Translations under genes and position numbers: made by a program | In this document: positions 1 to 9,410 of the stretch, one piece after another | Numbering within the stretch: the first letter of the stretch is position 1 | How the letters are laid out: every line of letters begins with the position of its first letter | From: Gammaproteobacteria bacterium | GTDB lineage: Bacteria; Pseudomonadota; Gammaproteobacteria; Granulosicoccales; Granulosicoccaceae | Reading direction: 5' to 3' | Assembly: GCA_020444765.1 (NCBI GenBank) | Contig: JAGRHW010000050.1 | Span: 1-13,561, forward strand | DNA: 13,561 bases | The notes under the pieces: generated by a model | The model's database searches: none | Told to the model about the DNA's origin: nothing | The model's input: the letters and a program-made list of their open reading frames with translations, nothing else

Positions 1-349
1 CTTCGTCGATCAGCAGGACCACCGGTTCAGGCGATTCGAAAGCCTCCCACAGTTTGCCCTTGACGATATAGTTGGCGATGTTCTGCACCCGGTCGTCGCC
101 GAGTTGCGAATCGCGCAAGCGTGACACCGCATCGTATTCATACAAACCCTGCTGAGCACGGGTGGTGGACTTGATATGCCACTGGATCAGGCGCAGATCG
201 AGCGCGCGGGCGACCTGTTCGGCAAGCATGGTTTTGCCGGTGCCCGGTTCACCCTTGATCAACAGGGGGCGCTTCAGAGTGATTGCCGCATTGACCGCCA
301 TGCGCAGATCTTCAGTGGCGACGTATTCATCGGTTCCGGTAAATTTCAT
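1..349 (-). CDS. MoxR-family AAA+ ATPase, N-terminal part (runs off window start)
   Basis: The minus-strand reading frame opens at the ATG at 347-349 and stays open to base 1, giving the first 116 residues. It begins MKFTGTDEYVATEDLR and carries a Walker A motif GEPGTGKT at about residues 36-43 and a Walker B-type stretch VVLLIDE at the window edge. The segment STTRAQQGLYEYDAVSRL between them is typical of the MoxR subgroup. Known members are AAA+ chaperone-like ATPases that usually work with a von Willebrand factor A protein encoded next to them to mature or activate other proteins; that partner would lie outside the window. It follows the gene at 383-1096 by 33 bases on the same strand, so the two are probably co-transcribed. 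The ribosome binding site is weak (GGAAAAACTGT before ATG). The family call is firm; the substrate is unknown. Confidence 0.9.
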   Translation of the reverse strand, partial: MKFTGTDEYVATEDLRMAVNAAITLKRPLLIKGEPGTGKTMLAEQVARALDLRLIQWHIKSTTRAQQGLYEYDAVSRLRDSQLGDDRVQNIANYIVKGKLWEAFESPEPVVLLIDE

Positions 350-382
350 ACAGTTTTTCCGTTCGGCTGTGTTGCTGCGGGT

Positions 383-1096
383 TTATTCCCGCAATTTGAT
401 ATGCAGTTCGCCCTCGCTGACGCTGATATTTTCGATGCCATCGGCGAAGGCTTTCCAGAAGCCTTCCTCGGCGCCGAACTCGCTGACCAGATCGACATTC
501 TTCAGGCCGCCGAGCCAGGCGTTCGGAATCGGCACGCCCCAGACGCTCACGCCTTGCAGTACCACGACCGGCCGCTGGTCACGAAACGCCAGCTCGGCGC
601 CGGCATTGACCTTGAGTGTCTGGCCGCCGAAAAACGGAAAGTCCGGGTCGAGGTGGACCAGCAGCTTGGCGCTCGCCATCTGGTCGGCGAGGTCGATGAC
701 CAGCCGCTGCGCCAGATTGGTGTTGTTGGCGAGCAGGGCGTTGAGTTCTTTTTCCGTCAGGGTGATATCGCGTTTGGTAGGATCTTCCCGATAGGGTTCA
801 GGGGTCAGCTCTGCCGATTCGCGAGCCTGCTCCGCGGTCAGGCCGTTGGCGTCGCGTTCCACCCTGGCGGGTTTTTTGGCCTTGAAGGTTTCACCGAGAC
901 CAATGGCGTCGAGCTTTTCCTGCAGGCGGCTTTCCTCGTTGGCGGAAAGTTCGACCGGCTCGAAGTTCTTCGGAAAAAGCTGCGTCTTGATCAACCAGAA
1001 TGCGCCGCCGATCGACAGGGCGATGGTCAGCAACATCAGGCCGGCGATAGTCATGCAGCCAAGTGGTTTGCGGGCTTCAGGAGTTTCTGTGTTCAT
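383..1096 (-). CDS. Membrane-anchored protein of unknown function (237 aa)
   Basis: A longer frame begins at 1147, but the ATG at 1094-1096 is preceded by a good AAGGA ribosome binding site and gives a sensible N-terminus (MNTETPEARKPLG), so I use it. Residues about 12-36 form one hydrophobic transmembrane helix (GCMTIAGLMLLTIALSIGGAFW). A charged linker follows to about residue 100, then a soluble domain containing ITLTEKELNALLA and a beta-rich part with WGVPIPNAWLGGL. The topology suggests a short cytoplasmic N-terminus with the large domain outside the inner membrane. The LTEKELNALLA stretch recalls the YpmS/DUF2140 type of anchored, possibly lipid-binding proteins, but that is a loose impression and I do not assign a function. 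It lies upstream of the MoxR gene and is likely in its operon, so it may be a client or partner of that ATPase (inference). Confidence 0.8.
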   Translation of the reverse strand: MNTETPEARKPLGCMTIAGLMLLTIALSIGGAFWLIKTQLFPKNFEPVELSANEESRLQEKLDAIGLGETFKAKKPARVERDANGLTAEQARESAELTPEPYREDPTKRDITLTEKELNALLANNTNLAQRLVIDLADQMASAKLLVHLDPDFPFFGGQTLKVNAGAELAFRDQRPVVVLQGVSVWGVPIPNAWLGGLKNVDLVSEFGAEEGFWKAFADGIENISVSEGELHIKLRE

Positions 1097-1119
1097 GGCT
1101 AGTCCTTGCAGAGTCGCCG

Positions 1120-1128
1120 AGTATAGCA
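1120..1128 (-). promoter_or_regulatory. Extended -10 promoter for the 383-1096 gene
   Basis: The minus strand reads TGCTATACT, which is an extended -10 element (TG, one base, TATACT). Transcription would start near 1113, giving a leader of about 17 bases that contains the AAGGA ribosome binding site of the membrane-protein gene. No good -35 hexamer is visible, which is usual for extended -10 promoters. Confidence 0.5.
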
Positions 1129-1136
1129 ACTGCGTC

Positions 1137-1165
1137 CCGACAGGCATATGCTCTTTGGCTATAGT
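1137..1165 (+). promoter_or_regulatory. Sigma70-type promoter for the AraC gene
   Basis: CCGACA at 1137-1142 (4 of 6 to the -35 consensus) and TATAGT at 1160-1165 (5 of 6 to the -10 consensus) are 17 bases apart. The start would be near 1172, about 26 bases before the AraC ATG. It lies back to back with the minus-strand promoter at 1120-1128, so a regulator bound here could affect both genes. Confidence 0.45.
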
Positions 1166-1197
1166 ATCGCTATCAGCCGTTTTATACTCGCCCTGTA

Positions 1198-2235
1198 ATG
1201 ACTGAAGAAATTACCGTTCCCGGCTCCTACGTCAAGGCCTTGCTCAGGTCGATCGAAATGCAAGGGCTTGATGTCGATGAGGTGCTGCGGTCGGTGGCGA
1301 TTACCCGCGAACAAATCGACGTCAGGGAGGAGGTTCCGGCCGTCTTGCTGGGCCGGCTTCACCAGCTGGCGATGCGTGAAATGCGCGATGAATCATTCGG
1401 CATGATCAGCGCGAGCACCGTGCCGATCGGTTCTTTCCGGATGATGTGTTACGCCTGCATCCATGCGGAGAACCTCGGCGCGGCGATTCGCCGTTGCGGG
1501 GATTTTTACGAAATTCTGCGCGGTAGCGTGATCAAGCCGGTGCTGGACGACGAGACCGGTTCGGCGGTCCTGCGTTTTGCCGTGATCGACGCGCTGCCGG
1601 GACAAACAATCGGCAGCCTGCTGGATGCGGAAGAGCCGATCCGCATTCGTGCCTGGTTCTCGATGTGGCATCATTTTCTGAGCTGGCTGATCGGCCAGCG
1701 GCTCGATCTGACGGTGGCGCGATTTACATTCGAAAAACCGACTGATGCGGGCTATTACCGCAAGTTGTTTCAGTCGCCGGTAAAATTTGCCCAGCCGCTC
1801 AATGCACTGGAATTCGAGCCGCGTTATCTCGCCATGCCGCTGCTGCAGACAGAGCAGAGTCTGCGCTCTTTTCTGAAATCCCTGCCTTATCCCTTGATCG
1901 TCATGCTTGATGAAAGCGACAGCATGGCGTCCCGCGTCAGCGCGGTGCTCGGCAATGATTTCAGTCGCGAGCTGCCTTCCGCGGCCGAGGTTGCCGGCCG
2001 CCTCGGCTTGTCCGTTTCCAGTTTGCGACGGCGTTTGCTGGAGGAGGGAACCTCGTTCCGTGCGATCAAGGACGAATGCCGGCAAACGGCGGCGATGCGT
2101 TATCTCGCCTCGGAGCGGATGAGTATTCAGGATGTCGCGACGCTGACCGGTTTTCCGGAGCCGAGTACGTTTTTTCGCGCCTTTAAAAAATGGACCGGCA
2201 TGACGCCGGGCGAATTCCGGAAAAACCTTGTTTGA
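1198..2235 (+). CDS. AraC-family transcriptional regulator (arabinose-binding-like N-terminal domain)
   Basis: The 345-residue protein has the two-part plan of the OruR/ArgR-like AraC group. Residues about 20-205 match the PF12625-type N-terminal domain (GLDVDEVLRSVAI, RDESFGMISAS, GSFRMMCYACIHAENLGAAIRRCGDFY-like segments). Residues about 262-345 form the C-terminal double helix-turn-helix with the signature SIQDVATLTGFPEPSTFFRAFKKWTGMTPGEFR. The length is normal for the group. The ATG at 1198 fits the usual N-terminus, although no Shine-Dalgarno sequence is visible before it. The gene lies 255 bases upstream of, and in the same direction as, the flavoprotein-fadB-fadA operon, and regulators of this group often control neighbouring catabolic genes, so it is a reasonable candidate activator of that operon. 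Its ligand is not evident from the sequence. Confidence 0.9.
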   Translation: MTEEITVPGSYVKALLRSIEMQGLDVDEVLRSVAITREQIDVREEVPAVLLGRLHQLAMREMRDESFGMISASTVPIGSFRMMCYACIHAENLGAAIRRCGDFYEILRGSVIKPVLDDETGSAVLRFAVIDALPGQTIGSLLDAEEPIRIRAWFSMWHHFLSWLIGQRLDLTVARFTFEKPTDAGYYRKLFQSPVKFAQPLNALEFEPRYLAMPLLQTEQSLRSFLKSLPYPLIVMLDESDSMASRVSAVLGNDFSRELPSAAEVAGRLGLSVSSLRRRLLEEGTSFRAIKDECRQTAAMRYLASERMSIQDVATLTGFPEPSTFFRAFKKWTGMTPGEFRKNLV

Positions 2236-2384
2236 AAAAGTAATAAAAAAGAACAAAAGACGTTTTTGAAATCAAAATTTAAATCAGTGTGTTAGAGAAA
2301 TTATGAACGAAAGTGCCAGTTTTATTGCTGTGTTTTGTCATTGTTTCATCAAGGGTTTTCGAGGACACTTCGTCAAACAGGCAA

Positions 2385-2396
2385 GCTGTCGACAGC
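2385..2396. promoter_or_regulatory. Perfect 12-base palindrome, candidate operator
   Basis: GCTGTCGACAGC is fully self-complementary. It sits about 25 bases upstream of the possible -10 element at 2421-2429 and 94 bases before the operon start codon, a place where a dimeric regulator could bind. It does not match the E. coli FadR site or the GAAAC-N4-GTTTC site of PsrA. The assignment as an operator is inference. Confidence 0.35.
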
Positions 2397-2420
2397 CGGT
2401 CGCTCGGCACGCCGTCGCGT

Positions 2421-2429
2421 TGTGATAAT
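2421..2429 (+). promoter_or_regulatory. Possible extended -10 promoter of the NMO-fadBA operon
   Basis: TGTGATAAT matches an extended -10 element (TG, one base, GATAAT, 5 of 6). No -35 hexamer is evident at the right distance, which would suit a promoter that depends on an activator such as the upstream AraC protein. The start would be near 2436, giving a leader of about 55 bases. Confidence 0.35.
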
Positions 2430-2490
2430 CTGCCTTGACCGGGCTCGAACAAACATAACGATGTATTACCGAGGATGAGAGGAAACTCAA

Positions 2491-3440
2491 ATGTCTTTAC
2501 CTGAGCAGTTTTCCGGGCGCTTGACGCTTCCGGTCGTGTGCGCGCCGATGTTTCTGGTGTCCGGTCCGGAGATGGTGATCGAGGCTTGCAAGTCCGGCGT
2601 GGTCGGTACGTTTCCGGCGCTTAATCAGCGAGACAGCGCGGGCTTTGAGGTCTGGCTGAACGAGATACAGTCGGCGCTCGCCGAGCAGCCCGCTGCCGCG
2701 CCGTTCGGCGTCAATCTGATCGTGCATAAAACCAATCCGCGTTTGCAGGCCGATCTTGACCTGTGTATCAAATACAAGGTTCCGCTGGTGATTACCTCTC
2801 TTGGAGCCGTCACTGAGGTGGTCGATGCGGTGCATTCCTATGGCGGGCTTGTATTTCATGATGTGATCAATCTGCGGCACGCCAGAAAGGCCGCCGAGGC
2901 CGGCGTGGATGGTCTGATCGCGGTTTGCGCCGGCGCCGGCGGGCATGCCGGCAGCATGAGTCCTTTTGCCCTGCTTGGGGAAATCCGCCGCTTTTTCGAC
3001 AAGACCGTATTGCTGGCGGGCAGTCTCTCCACGGGTGCGGATATCCTGGCGGCGCAGACCATGGGGGCGGACCTGGCTTATATGGGTACGCGCTTTATCA
3101 GCACGCAGGAGAGTCGCGCGGCCGATGCCTATAAACAGATGATCGTCGATGCCAAGGCCGTCGATATTGTTTACACCAGGGAAATTTCCGGCGTATTCGC
3201 CAATTTTCTGCAACCAAGTCTGGATGCCGCCGGTGTTGATCTGACGAAGCAGGCAAAAACCGGTGAGGTTGATTTCGGCGAGGAACTCAACCAGGAAGCC
3301 AAGGCCTGGAAAGATATCTGGTCGGCCGGTCAGGGCGTCGGTTCGATCGATGATGTGCCGGCGGTCAGAGAGCTGGTCGGTCGCCTGACTGAAGAATACC
3401 GGGCGGCACGCGAAAACATAATATCCAATGGAGGATTACG

Positions 3441-3444
<4 letters not shown>
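2491..3444 (+). CDS. Nitronate monooxygenase-family (NPD/FabK-like) flavoprotein
   Basis: The 317-residue protein has the FMN-binding TIM-barrel pattern of the 2-nitropropane dioxygenase/nitronate monooxygenase family: [18 protein letters not shown] near the N-terminus, [11 protein letters not shown] at about 72-82, the family histidine in CAGAGGHAG (His152), [16 protein letters not shown] at about 174-189 and the phosphate-binding end [11 protein letters not shown] at 192-202. The length is normal. Characterised members oxidise alkyl nitronates with FMN and oxygen; relatives include the enoyl-ACP reductase FabK, so family membership alone does not fix the reaction. The gene overlaps fadB by ATGA, which ties it to beta-oxidation: it might act on an acyl-CoA substrate or detoxify a nitro compound that blocks the pathway (inference). 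The ATG at 2491 has a GAGAGGAAA ribosome binding site. Confidence 0.88.
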
Positions 3445-6793
<3,349 letters not shown>

Positions 6794-6825
6794 TGACCCG
6801 ATGCTTGAGTGGTTTTGTGAGACGA

Positions 6826-6880
6826 TAAAACAGGCGCTTAGCTGTATTTACTATTTACAAACGGTAAAAACAGGCGGTTA
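6826..6880 (+). repeat. Two direct repeats before csp
   Basis: TAAAACAGGCGCTTA at 6826-6840 recurs as TAAAAACAGGCGGTTA at 6865-6880, with one inserted A and one substitution, about 40 bases apart. The second copy overlaps the spacer and -10 region of the promoter proposed at 6854-6882, so the pair could be a binding site or a small local duplication. Confidence 0.45.
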
Positions 6881-6882
6881 AT
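6854..6882 (+). promoter_or_regulatory. Sigma70-type promoter for csp
   Basis: TTTACA at 6854-6859 (5 of 6 to the -35 consensus) is followed after 17 bases by GTTAAT at 6877-6882 (4 of 6 to the -10 consensus). The start would be near 6889, giving a leader of about 96 bases before the cold-shock gene; long structured leaders are common for cold-shock messages. Confidence 0.45.
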
Positions 6883-6924
6883 GGTATCCGGCGCTGAATC
6901 GTCTGCATTCAGCGCCTGGTACCA
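6882..6924 (+). other. Strong stem-loop in the fadA-csp gap
   Basis: GGCGCTGAAT (6890-6899) pairs perfectly with ATTCAGCGCC (6907-6916) around a 7-base loop, and the stem extends outwards for seven more pairs after one mismatch, with one G-U pair. There is no T-tract after it, so it is a poor intrinsic terminator. It may protect the 3' end of the fad message or form the first part of the csp leader; if the promoter at 6854-6882 is used, only the inner 10 pairs would be in the csp transcript. Confidence 0.7.
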
Positions 6925-6984
6925 ATGCCTGCCCAGCAGGGTTAGAGCGGGCCGAACAGCCCATTTTCAAGCAAGGGGTTTTCT

Positions 6985-7197
6985 ATGTCAGATCAAAATG
7001 TATCCGGAACCGTAAAATGGTTTAATGATAGCAAGGGTTTCGGGTTTATCGAGCGTGAGGGAGGTGATGATGTTTTTGTGCATCACACGGCCATTAAGTC
7101 GGATGGTTTCAGATCCCTCAAAGAAGGTCAAAAAGTGACGATGGATGTAGTACAAGGGCAGAAAGGTCCGCAGGCGGAAAACGTCGTCCCGCAGTAA
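6985..7197 (+). CDS. Cold-shock domain protein (CspA family)
   Basis: The 70-residue protein is a complete single cold-shock domain of the usual length. It has [15 protein letters not shown] with RNP1 (KGFGFI, residues 17-22), RNP2 VFVHH at 30-34, and the conserved end [11 protein letters not shown]. Such proteins bind single-stranded RNA and DNA and melt RNA structure in the cytoplasm. The start has an AAGGGG ribosome binding site eight or so bases upstream. The leader holds a promoter and a stem-loop, and a GC-rich hairpin lies 20 bases after the stop, so it is probably a single-gene unit. Whether it is cold-induced or constitutive cannot be told from the sequence, and the specific Csp paralogue is not assigned. 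Confidence 0.95.
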   Translation: MSDQNVSGTVKWFNDSKGFGFIEREGGDDVFVHHTAIKSDGFRSLKEGQKVTMDVVQGQKGPQAENVVPQ

Positions 7198-7216
7198 TCA
7201 GGTATCTGAAAATCAG

Positions 7217-7241
7217 GGCGGACCGGTTTCCTCGGTCCGCC
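7217..7241 (+). terminator. GC-rich hairpin after csp, terminator-like but without a T-tract
   Basis: GGCGGACCG (7217-7225) and CGGTCCGCC (7233-7241) form a perfect 9-pair stem with a 7-base loop, 19 bases after the csp stop. The sequence that follows (TGCCCTCCC) has no T run, so it may stop exonucleases or act with Rho rather than be a classical intrinsic terminator. Confidence 0.5.
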
Positions 7242-7300
7242 TGCCCTCCCGGATTGACCGCAAAGATCCGCCGGTTGGGAGGTAAGGTTTCGCTCCCTGG

Positions 7301-7323
7301 CGGGGATTGGCTGCCAATCCCCG
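7301..7323. repeat. Perfect 10-pair inverted repeat between csp and fnr
   Basis: CGGGGATTGG and CCAATCCCCG are separated by only CTG, a very stable hairpin of unknown role. It lies about 80 bases after the csp stop and about 160 before the fnr start. A weaker five-pair hairpin (GGGAG...CTCCC) is just upstream at about 7278-7297. No T-tract follows. Confidence 0.6.
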
Positions 7324-7427
7324 GTACGGTCTGGTATTGCTGTCCCGGCCCGGCAGTTGGCTGATCGCTCACTAGAATAATCGTGTCGTCGGTGATATTG
7401 TCATTGGATAATAAATCTTAAGGTGAA

Positions 7428-7441
7428 TTGATAATCACCAT
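7428..7441 (+). promoter_or_regulatory. FNR-box-like site upstream of fnr
   Basis: TTGATAATCACCAT matches the FNR consensus TTGAT-N4-ATCAA at 8 of 10 specified positions, with a perfect left half. A possible promoter is GATAAT at 7407-7412, which would place this site just after the transcription start, a position typical of autorepression. It is also enclosed in a small GGTGA...TCACC inverted repeat (7422-7439). One site match is weak evidence. Confidence 0.35.
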
Positions 7442-7484
7442 TGAAAAGATAAAAATACTTCACGGGGCATTTAGAGGGACAATA

Positions 7485-8234
7485 ATGAATCATTCGGCAG
7501 GCACCGATCTACCCCGCTTCCGGGTAATCGACAATGAGATGGATTGCGATCATTGCGAAGCGAGGGACCGTTGTCCCGGCGCCGAGCTGGACCAGGATCA
7601 ACTCAAAAAACTCAACAGTATTTCCGCCACCCGTGGCCCGTTTCAGGCGGGACAGACCATCTACAGGATGGAGGACAAATTCAAGGCCCTGTACGTCATC
7701 CAGAAAGGCGCGGTAAAGCTCGAATCCGTTTCCGAAGATGGTGTCAACATGGTGGACGGGTTCTTTTTTCTCGGTGATATGTTCGGCGTCGATGCAATCG
7801 GCGCCACTCACTACAGCAATGATGCCGTCGCGCTCGAAACCACCTGGGTCTGCGAGCTGCCCTATGAAAAACTGGAATACCTCTGCGAGCAGATCCCTGG
7901 CCTGCAGACTCGCATCTTCAAGCTGCTGGCTCATCAGATTCGTCAGATTAACAACACGATCGTGCACAACCGGTATCTGTCCGCCGAAAAGCGGGTGTTG
8001 ATGTTTCTTGAAGCCTTGAGTGAAAGCAATGTCGTCAAGAAAAATAACGACGGACAGATGCAGCTGCCCATGTCAAAGGGCGATATGGCGCACTATCTGG
8101 GCCTGCGCCCGGAATCCCTGAGCCGGGCGCTCGGCAAGCTGGCAAATGAAGGCGTTATCCGTAATAACGCCAAGAAAATCGAATTACTCAGGCACCGTAA
8201 ATCCTTTCAGCTGGCGTACAACAACAGGCTTTGA
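7485..8234 (+). CDS. fnr: FNR-type oxygen-sensing transcriptional regulator
   Basis: The frame is open from 7428, but the ATG at 7485 has an AGAGGGAC ribosome binding site and gives MNHSAGTDLPRF and 249 residues, close to E. coli FNR (250). Four cysteines match the [4Fe-4S] ligands: Cys21, Cys24 and Cys30 in CDHCEARDRC and Cys123 in ETTWVCELP, equivalent to C20, C23, C29 and C122. A cyclic-nucleotide-binding-like beta barrel spans about 45-130, with GDMFGVDAIG, then a dimer helix and a helix-turn-helix at about 195-225, where LGLRPESLSRALGKL keeps the E-xx-SR residues that read TTGAT half-sites. It should activate or repress genes at low oxygen. It is monocistronic, ending at the terminator at 8244-8271. 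A relative with the same cysteines (Anr, EtrA type naming) is equally possible. Confidence 0.93.
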   Translation: MNHSAGTDLPRFRVIDNEMDCDHCEARDRCPGAELDQDQLKKLNSISATRGPFQAGQTIYRMEDKFKALYVIQKGAVKLESVSEDGVNMVDGFFFLGDMFGVDAIGATHYSNDAVALETTWVCELPYEKLEYLCEQIPGLQTRIFKLLAHQIRQINNTIVHNRYLSAEKRVLMFLEALSESNVVKKNNDGQMQLPMSKGDMAHYLGLRPESLSRALGKLANEGVIRNNAKKIELLRHRKSFQLAYNNRL

Positions 8235-8243
8235 ATCCCGCCA

Positions 8244-8271
8244 GGCGCATCCCCAGGATGCGCCGGTTTTT
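8244..8271 (+). terminator. Rho-independent terminator of fnr
   Basis: GGCGCATCC and GGATGCGCC form a perfect 9-pair stem with a CCA loop, followed by GG and five T, ten bases after the fnr stop. The opposite strand has no T-tract, so it is directional and does not obviously serve the convergent gene at 8274-8558. Confidence 0.93.
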
Positions 8272-8273
8272 GC

Positions 8274-8558
8274 TCAGGCCGGTTCCCGTTCTTCCGGAGT
8301 AAATTCCGGATGGGTTGCGATAAAGTGTTTAAGCACCCGTCTGAGTTGTTGTGCGTGTTCTTCCTGACCGTTCTGAACAGCCGCTTCGATATCGTCGAGA
8401 ATGATCCGCTTGATCATGGGCACACCGTCTGGTGAGTGGACCAGATAATCGCCCATTTCCGCGGCGATGACATCCGGGATGTGTTCGTGTTCGGCGATAC
8501 TGAGAATTTCCTCTTCGGTGAGATCGCAAAGTCCGAGACAGTCAACAAGTGAAAGCAT
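8274..8558 (-). CDS. Conserved-looking small protein of unknown function (94 aa)
   Basis: A longer frame starts at 8630, but the ATG at 8556-8558 has a perfect AGGAGG ribosome binding site (complement of 8565-8570), so the protein is MLSLVDCLGLCDLTEEEI onward, 94 residues. It is acidic and mostly helical, with no signal peptide or membrane segment, so it is probably cytoplasmic. The pattern of two cysteines near the start (VDCLGLCDLTEEE), IAEHEHIPDVIAAEMGDYL and a C-terminal LRRVLKHFIATHP resembles small uncharacterised proteobacterial proteins; I know no function for them. It converges on fnr with only the terminator between. Three ACTTG repeats lie 83-110 bases upstream of its start. Coding status is supported by the ribosome binding site and normal codon use. 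Confidence 0.8.
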   Translation of the reverse strand: MLSLVDCLGLCDLTEEEILSIAEHEHIPDVIAAEMGDYLVHSPDGVPMIKRIILDDIEAAVQNGQEEHAQQLRRVLKHFIATHPEFTPEEREPA

Positions 8559-8640
8559 GGCATTCCTCCTGGTATTACCCTGTTTGTCCGGAAGCCATCG
8601 CGGTGCGATGATTTCCCGTCTCTTTGTCATTTCCCTGATT

Positions 8641-8668
8641 CAAGTATGCAACAAGTGCCGGAACAAGT
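8641..8668 (-). repeat. Three helically spaced ACTTG repeats upstream of the 94-aa gene
   Basis: On the plus strand CAAGT occurs at 8641-8645, 8652-8656 and 8664-8668, steps of 11 and 12 bases, that is about one DNA turn each. The minus strand therefore reads ACTTGTT, ACTTGTT, ACTTGAA towards the gene. Such phasing is typical of repeated contacts by one regulator. Confidence 0.4.
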
Positions 8669-8710
8669 AACTGGCAAAAATCAAAATATGCCGGTTTTTT
8701 TGTAGGGTTT

Positions 8711-9172
8711 TTAAAAGACGCCGCTATCCAGGCCGGCGGCCATCAGCAGGCCCAGCTCTTCGCATTGTTCGATAAAAAGTTCATTGAAGTCGCCCTTGCA
8801 GAGCAGCGGCGGTTGCACGGCGTTCCAGCGCAGGCCGGTGACGATGCGTTCAACCGCGTTGATCGTGCCGCTACCGTCCAATCCGGCCCGGACCATCAGG
8901 GCGTAGGGCAGGCCCTGCGTGTGTTCCAGGCAGGGGTAATAAATACGGTCGAAAAAATCCTTCAGCGCGCCACTCATATAGCCGAAGTTTTCGGTTGTCC
9001 CGAGTATGATCGCATCAGCCTCCAGCACATCCGTGGCGTCGGCCTTAAGCGGTTCCATGCTGTTGACCCTGATCTGCAGATCGGGATGTTGGGCGCCACG
9101 TTGCAGCGCGTCGGCCAGGGCACGGGTGTTTTCGGAAGGCTTGTGGCAAACAATCAACAGCGTTTTCGGCAT
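8711..9172 (-). CDS. Flavodoxin-fold NAD(P)H-dependent oxidoreductase / flavodoxin-family protein
   Basis: The 153-residue protein has the alternating beta-alpha pattern of the flavodoxin fold. KTLLIVCHKPSENTRALADAL gives the first strand and FMN phosphate loop (about residues 3-24), EADAIILGTTENFGYMSGALKDFFDR at about 51-76 gives the isoalloxazine-binding loop with the usual GY and SGALKxFFDR of the FMN-reductase group, and YALMVRAGLDGSG gives a later strand. It probably binds FMN and reduces a small electron acceptor in the cytoplasm; the acceptor is unknown. No clear ribosome binding site precedes the ATG at 9172 (CTGCCTGGT). The 152-base gap to the 94-aa gene suggests separate transcription units. 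Confidence 0.87.
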   Translation of the reverse strand: MPKTLLIVCHKPSENTRALADALQRGAQHPDLQIRVNSMEPLKADATDVLEADAIILGTTENFGYMSGALKDFFDRIYYPCLEHTQGLPYALMVRAGLDGSGTINAVERIVTGLRWNAVQPPLLCKGDFNELFIEQCEELGLLMAAGLDSGVF

Positions 9173-9324
9173 ACCAGGCAGGATAGCGGTTTTTTTACAT
9201 TGCCCATAATATTGCAGGCGAAGCTCGAAAACACGATAAAAATTCGAAGGTTGCGGGATTTTCGGCCGCTACGGTTAACAATAAGTTTTTTGCTTTTCGC
9301 CGACCAGCGTTTAGTATTGCGCAT

Positions 9325-9352
9325 CTTGTGAAGTCCGGCTTGGAGCCACAAG
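9325..9352. repeat. Nested inverted repeat upstream of the phosphatase gene
   Basis: CTTGTG (9325-9330) and CACAAG (9347-9352) are complementary, and inside them GGCT and AGCC (9337-9340, 9344-9347) can form a smaller stem with a TGG loop. It is 58 bases before the phosphatase start and may be an operator or leader hairpin. The rest of the 9173-9410 gap shows no clear promoter hexamer pair. Confidence 0.35.
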
Positions 9353-9410
9353 TTAATGATATTCCGGCGTATTGCTCTGGAGTCACGGCTAAACGGTAGA
9401 CCAGGACATA

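Larger units (their letters stand above)
2236..2490 (+). other. Intergenic region before the beta-oxidation operon
   Basis: The first 120 or so bases after the AraC stop are AT-rich with short A and T runs and no convincing hairpin plus T-tract terminator. The second half holds a 12-base palindrome and a possible extended -10 element, listed separately. No open reading frame of note is present. The ribosome binding site of the next gene is GAGAGGAAACTCAA just before 2491. Confidence 0.6.

Noticed and set aside
1183..1200. TATACT at 1183-1188 could make the AraC message leaderless.
   Set aside because: No -35 or extended -10 supports it, and CCGACA-17-TATAGT at 1137-1165 is a better promoter.
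1393..2256. Long minus-strand open frame opposite the AraC gene.
   Set aside because: The plus strand encodes a clear AraC protein; the opposite frame has low-complexity, family-less sequence typical of GC-rich antisense frames.
7118..7372. Minus-strand frame over the csp 3' end and the following hairpins.
   Set aside because: No family resemblance, overlaps a certain gene, and is explained by GC-rich stems.
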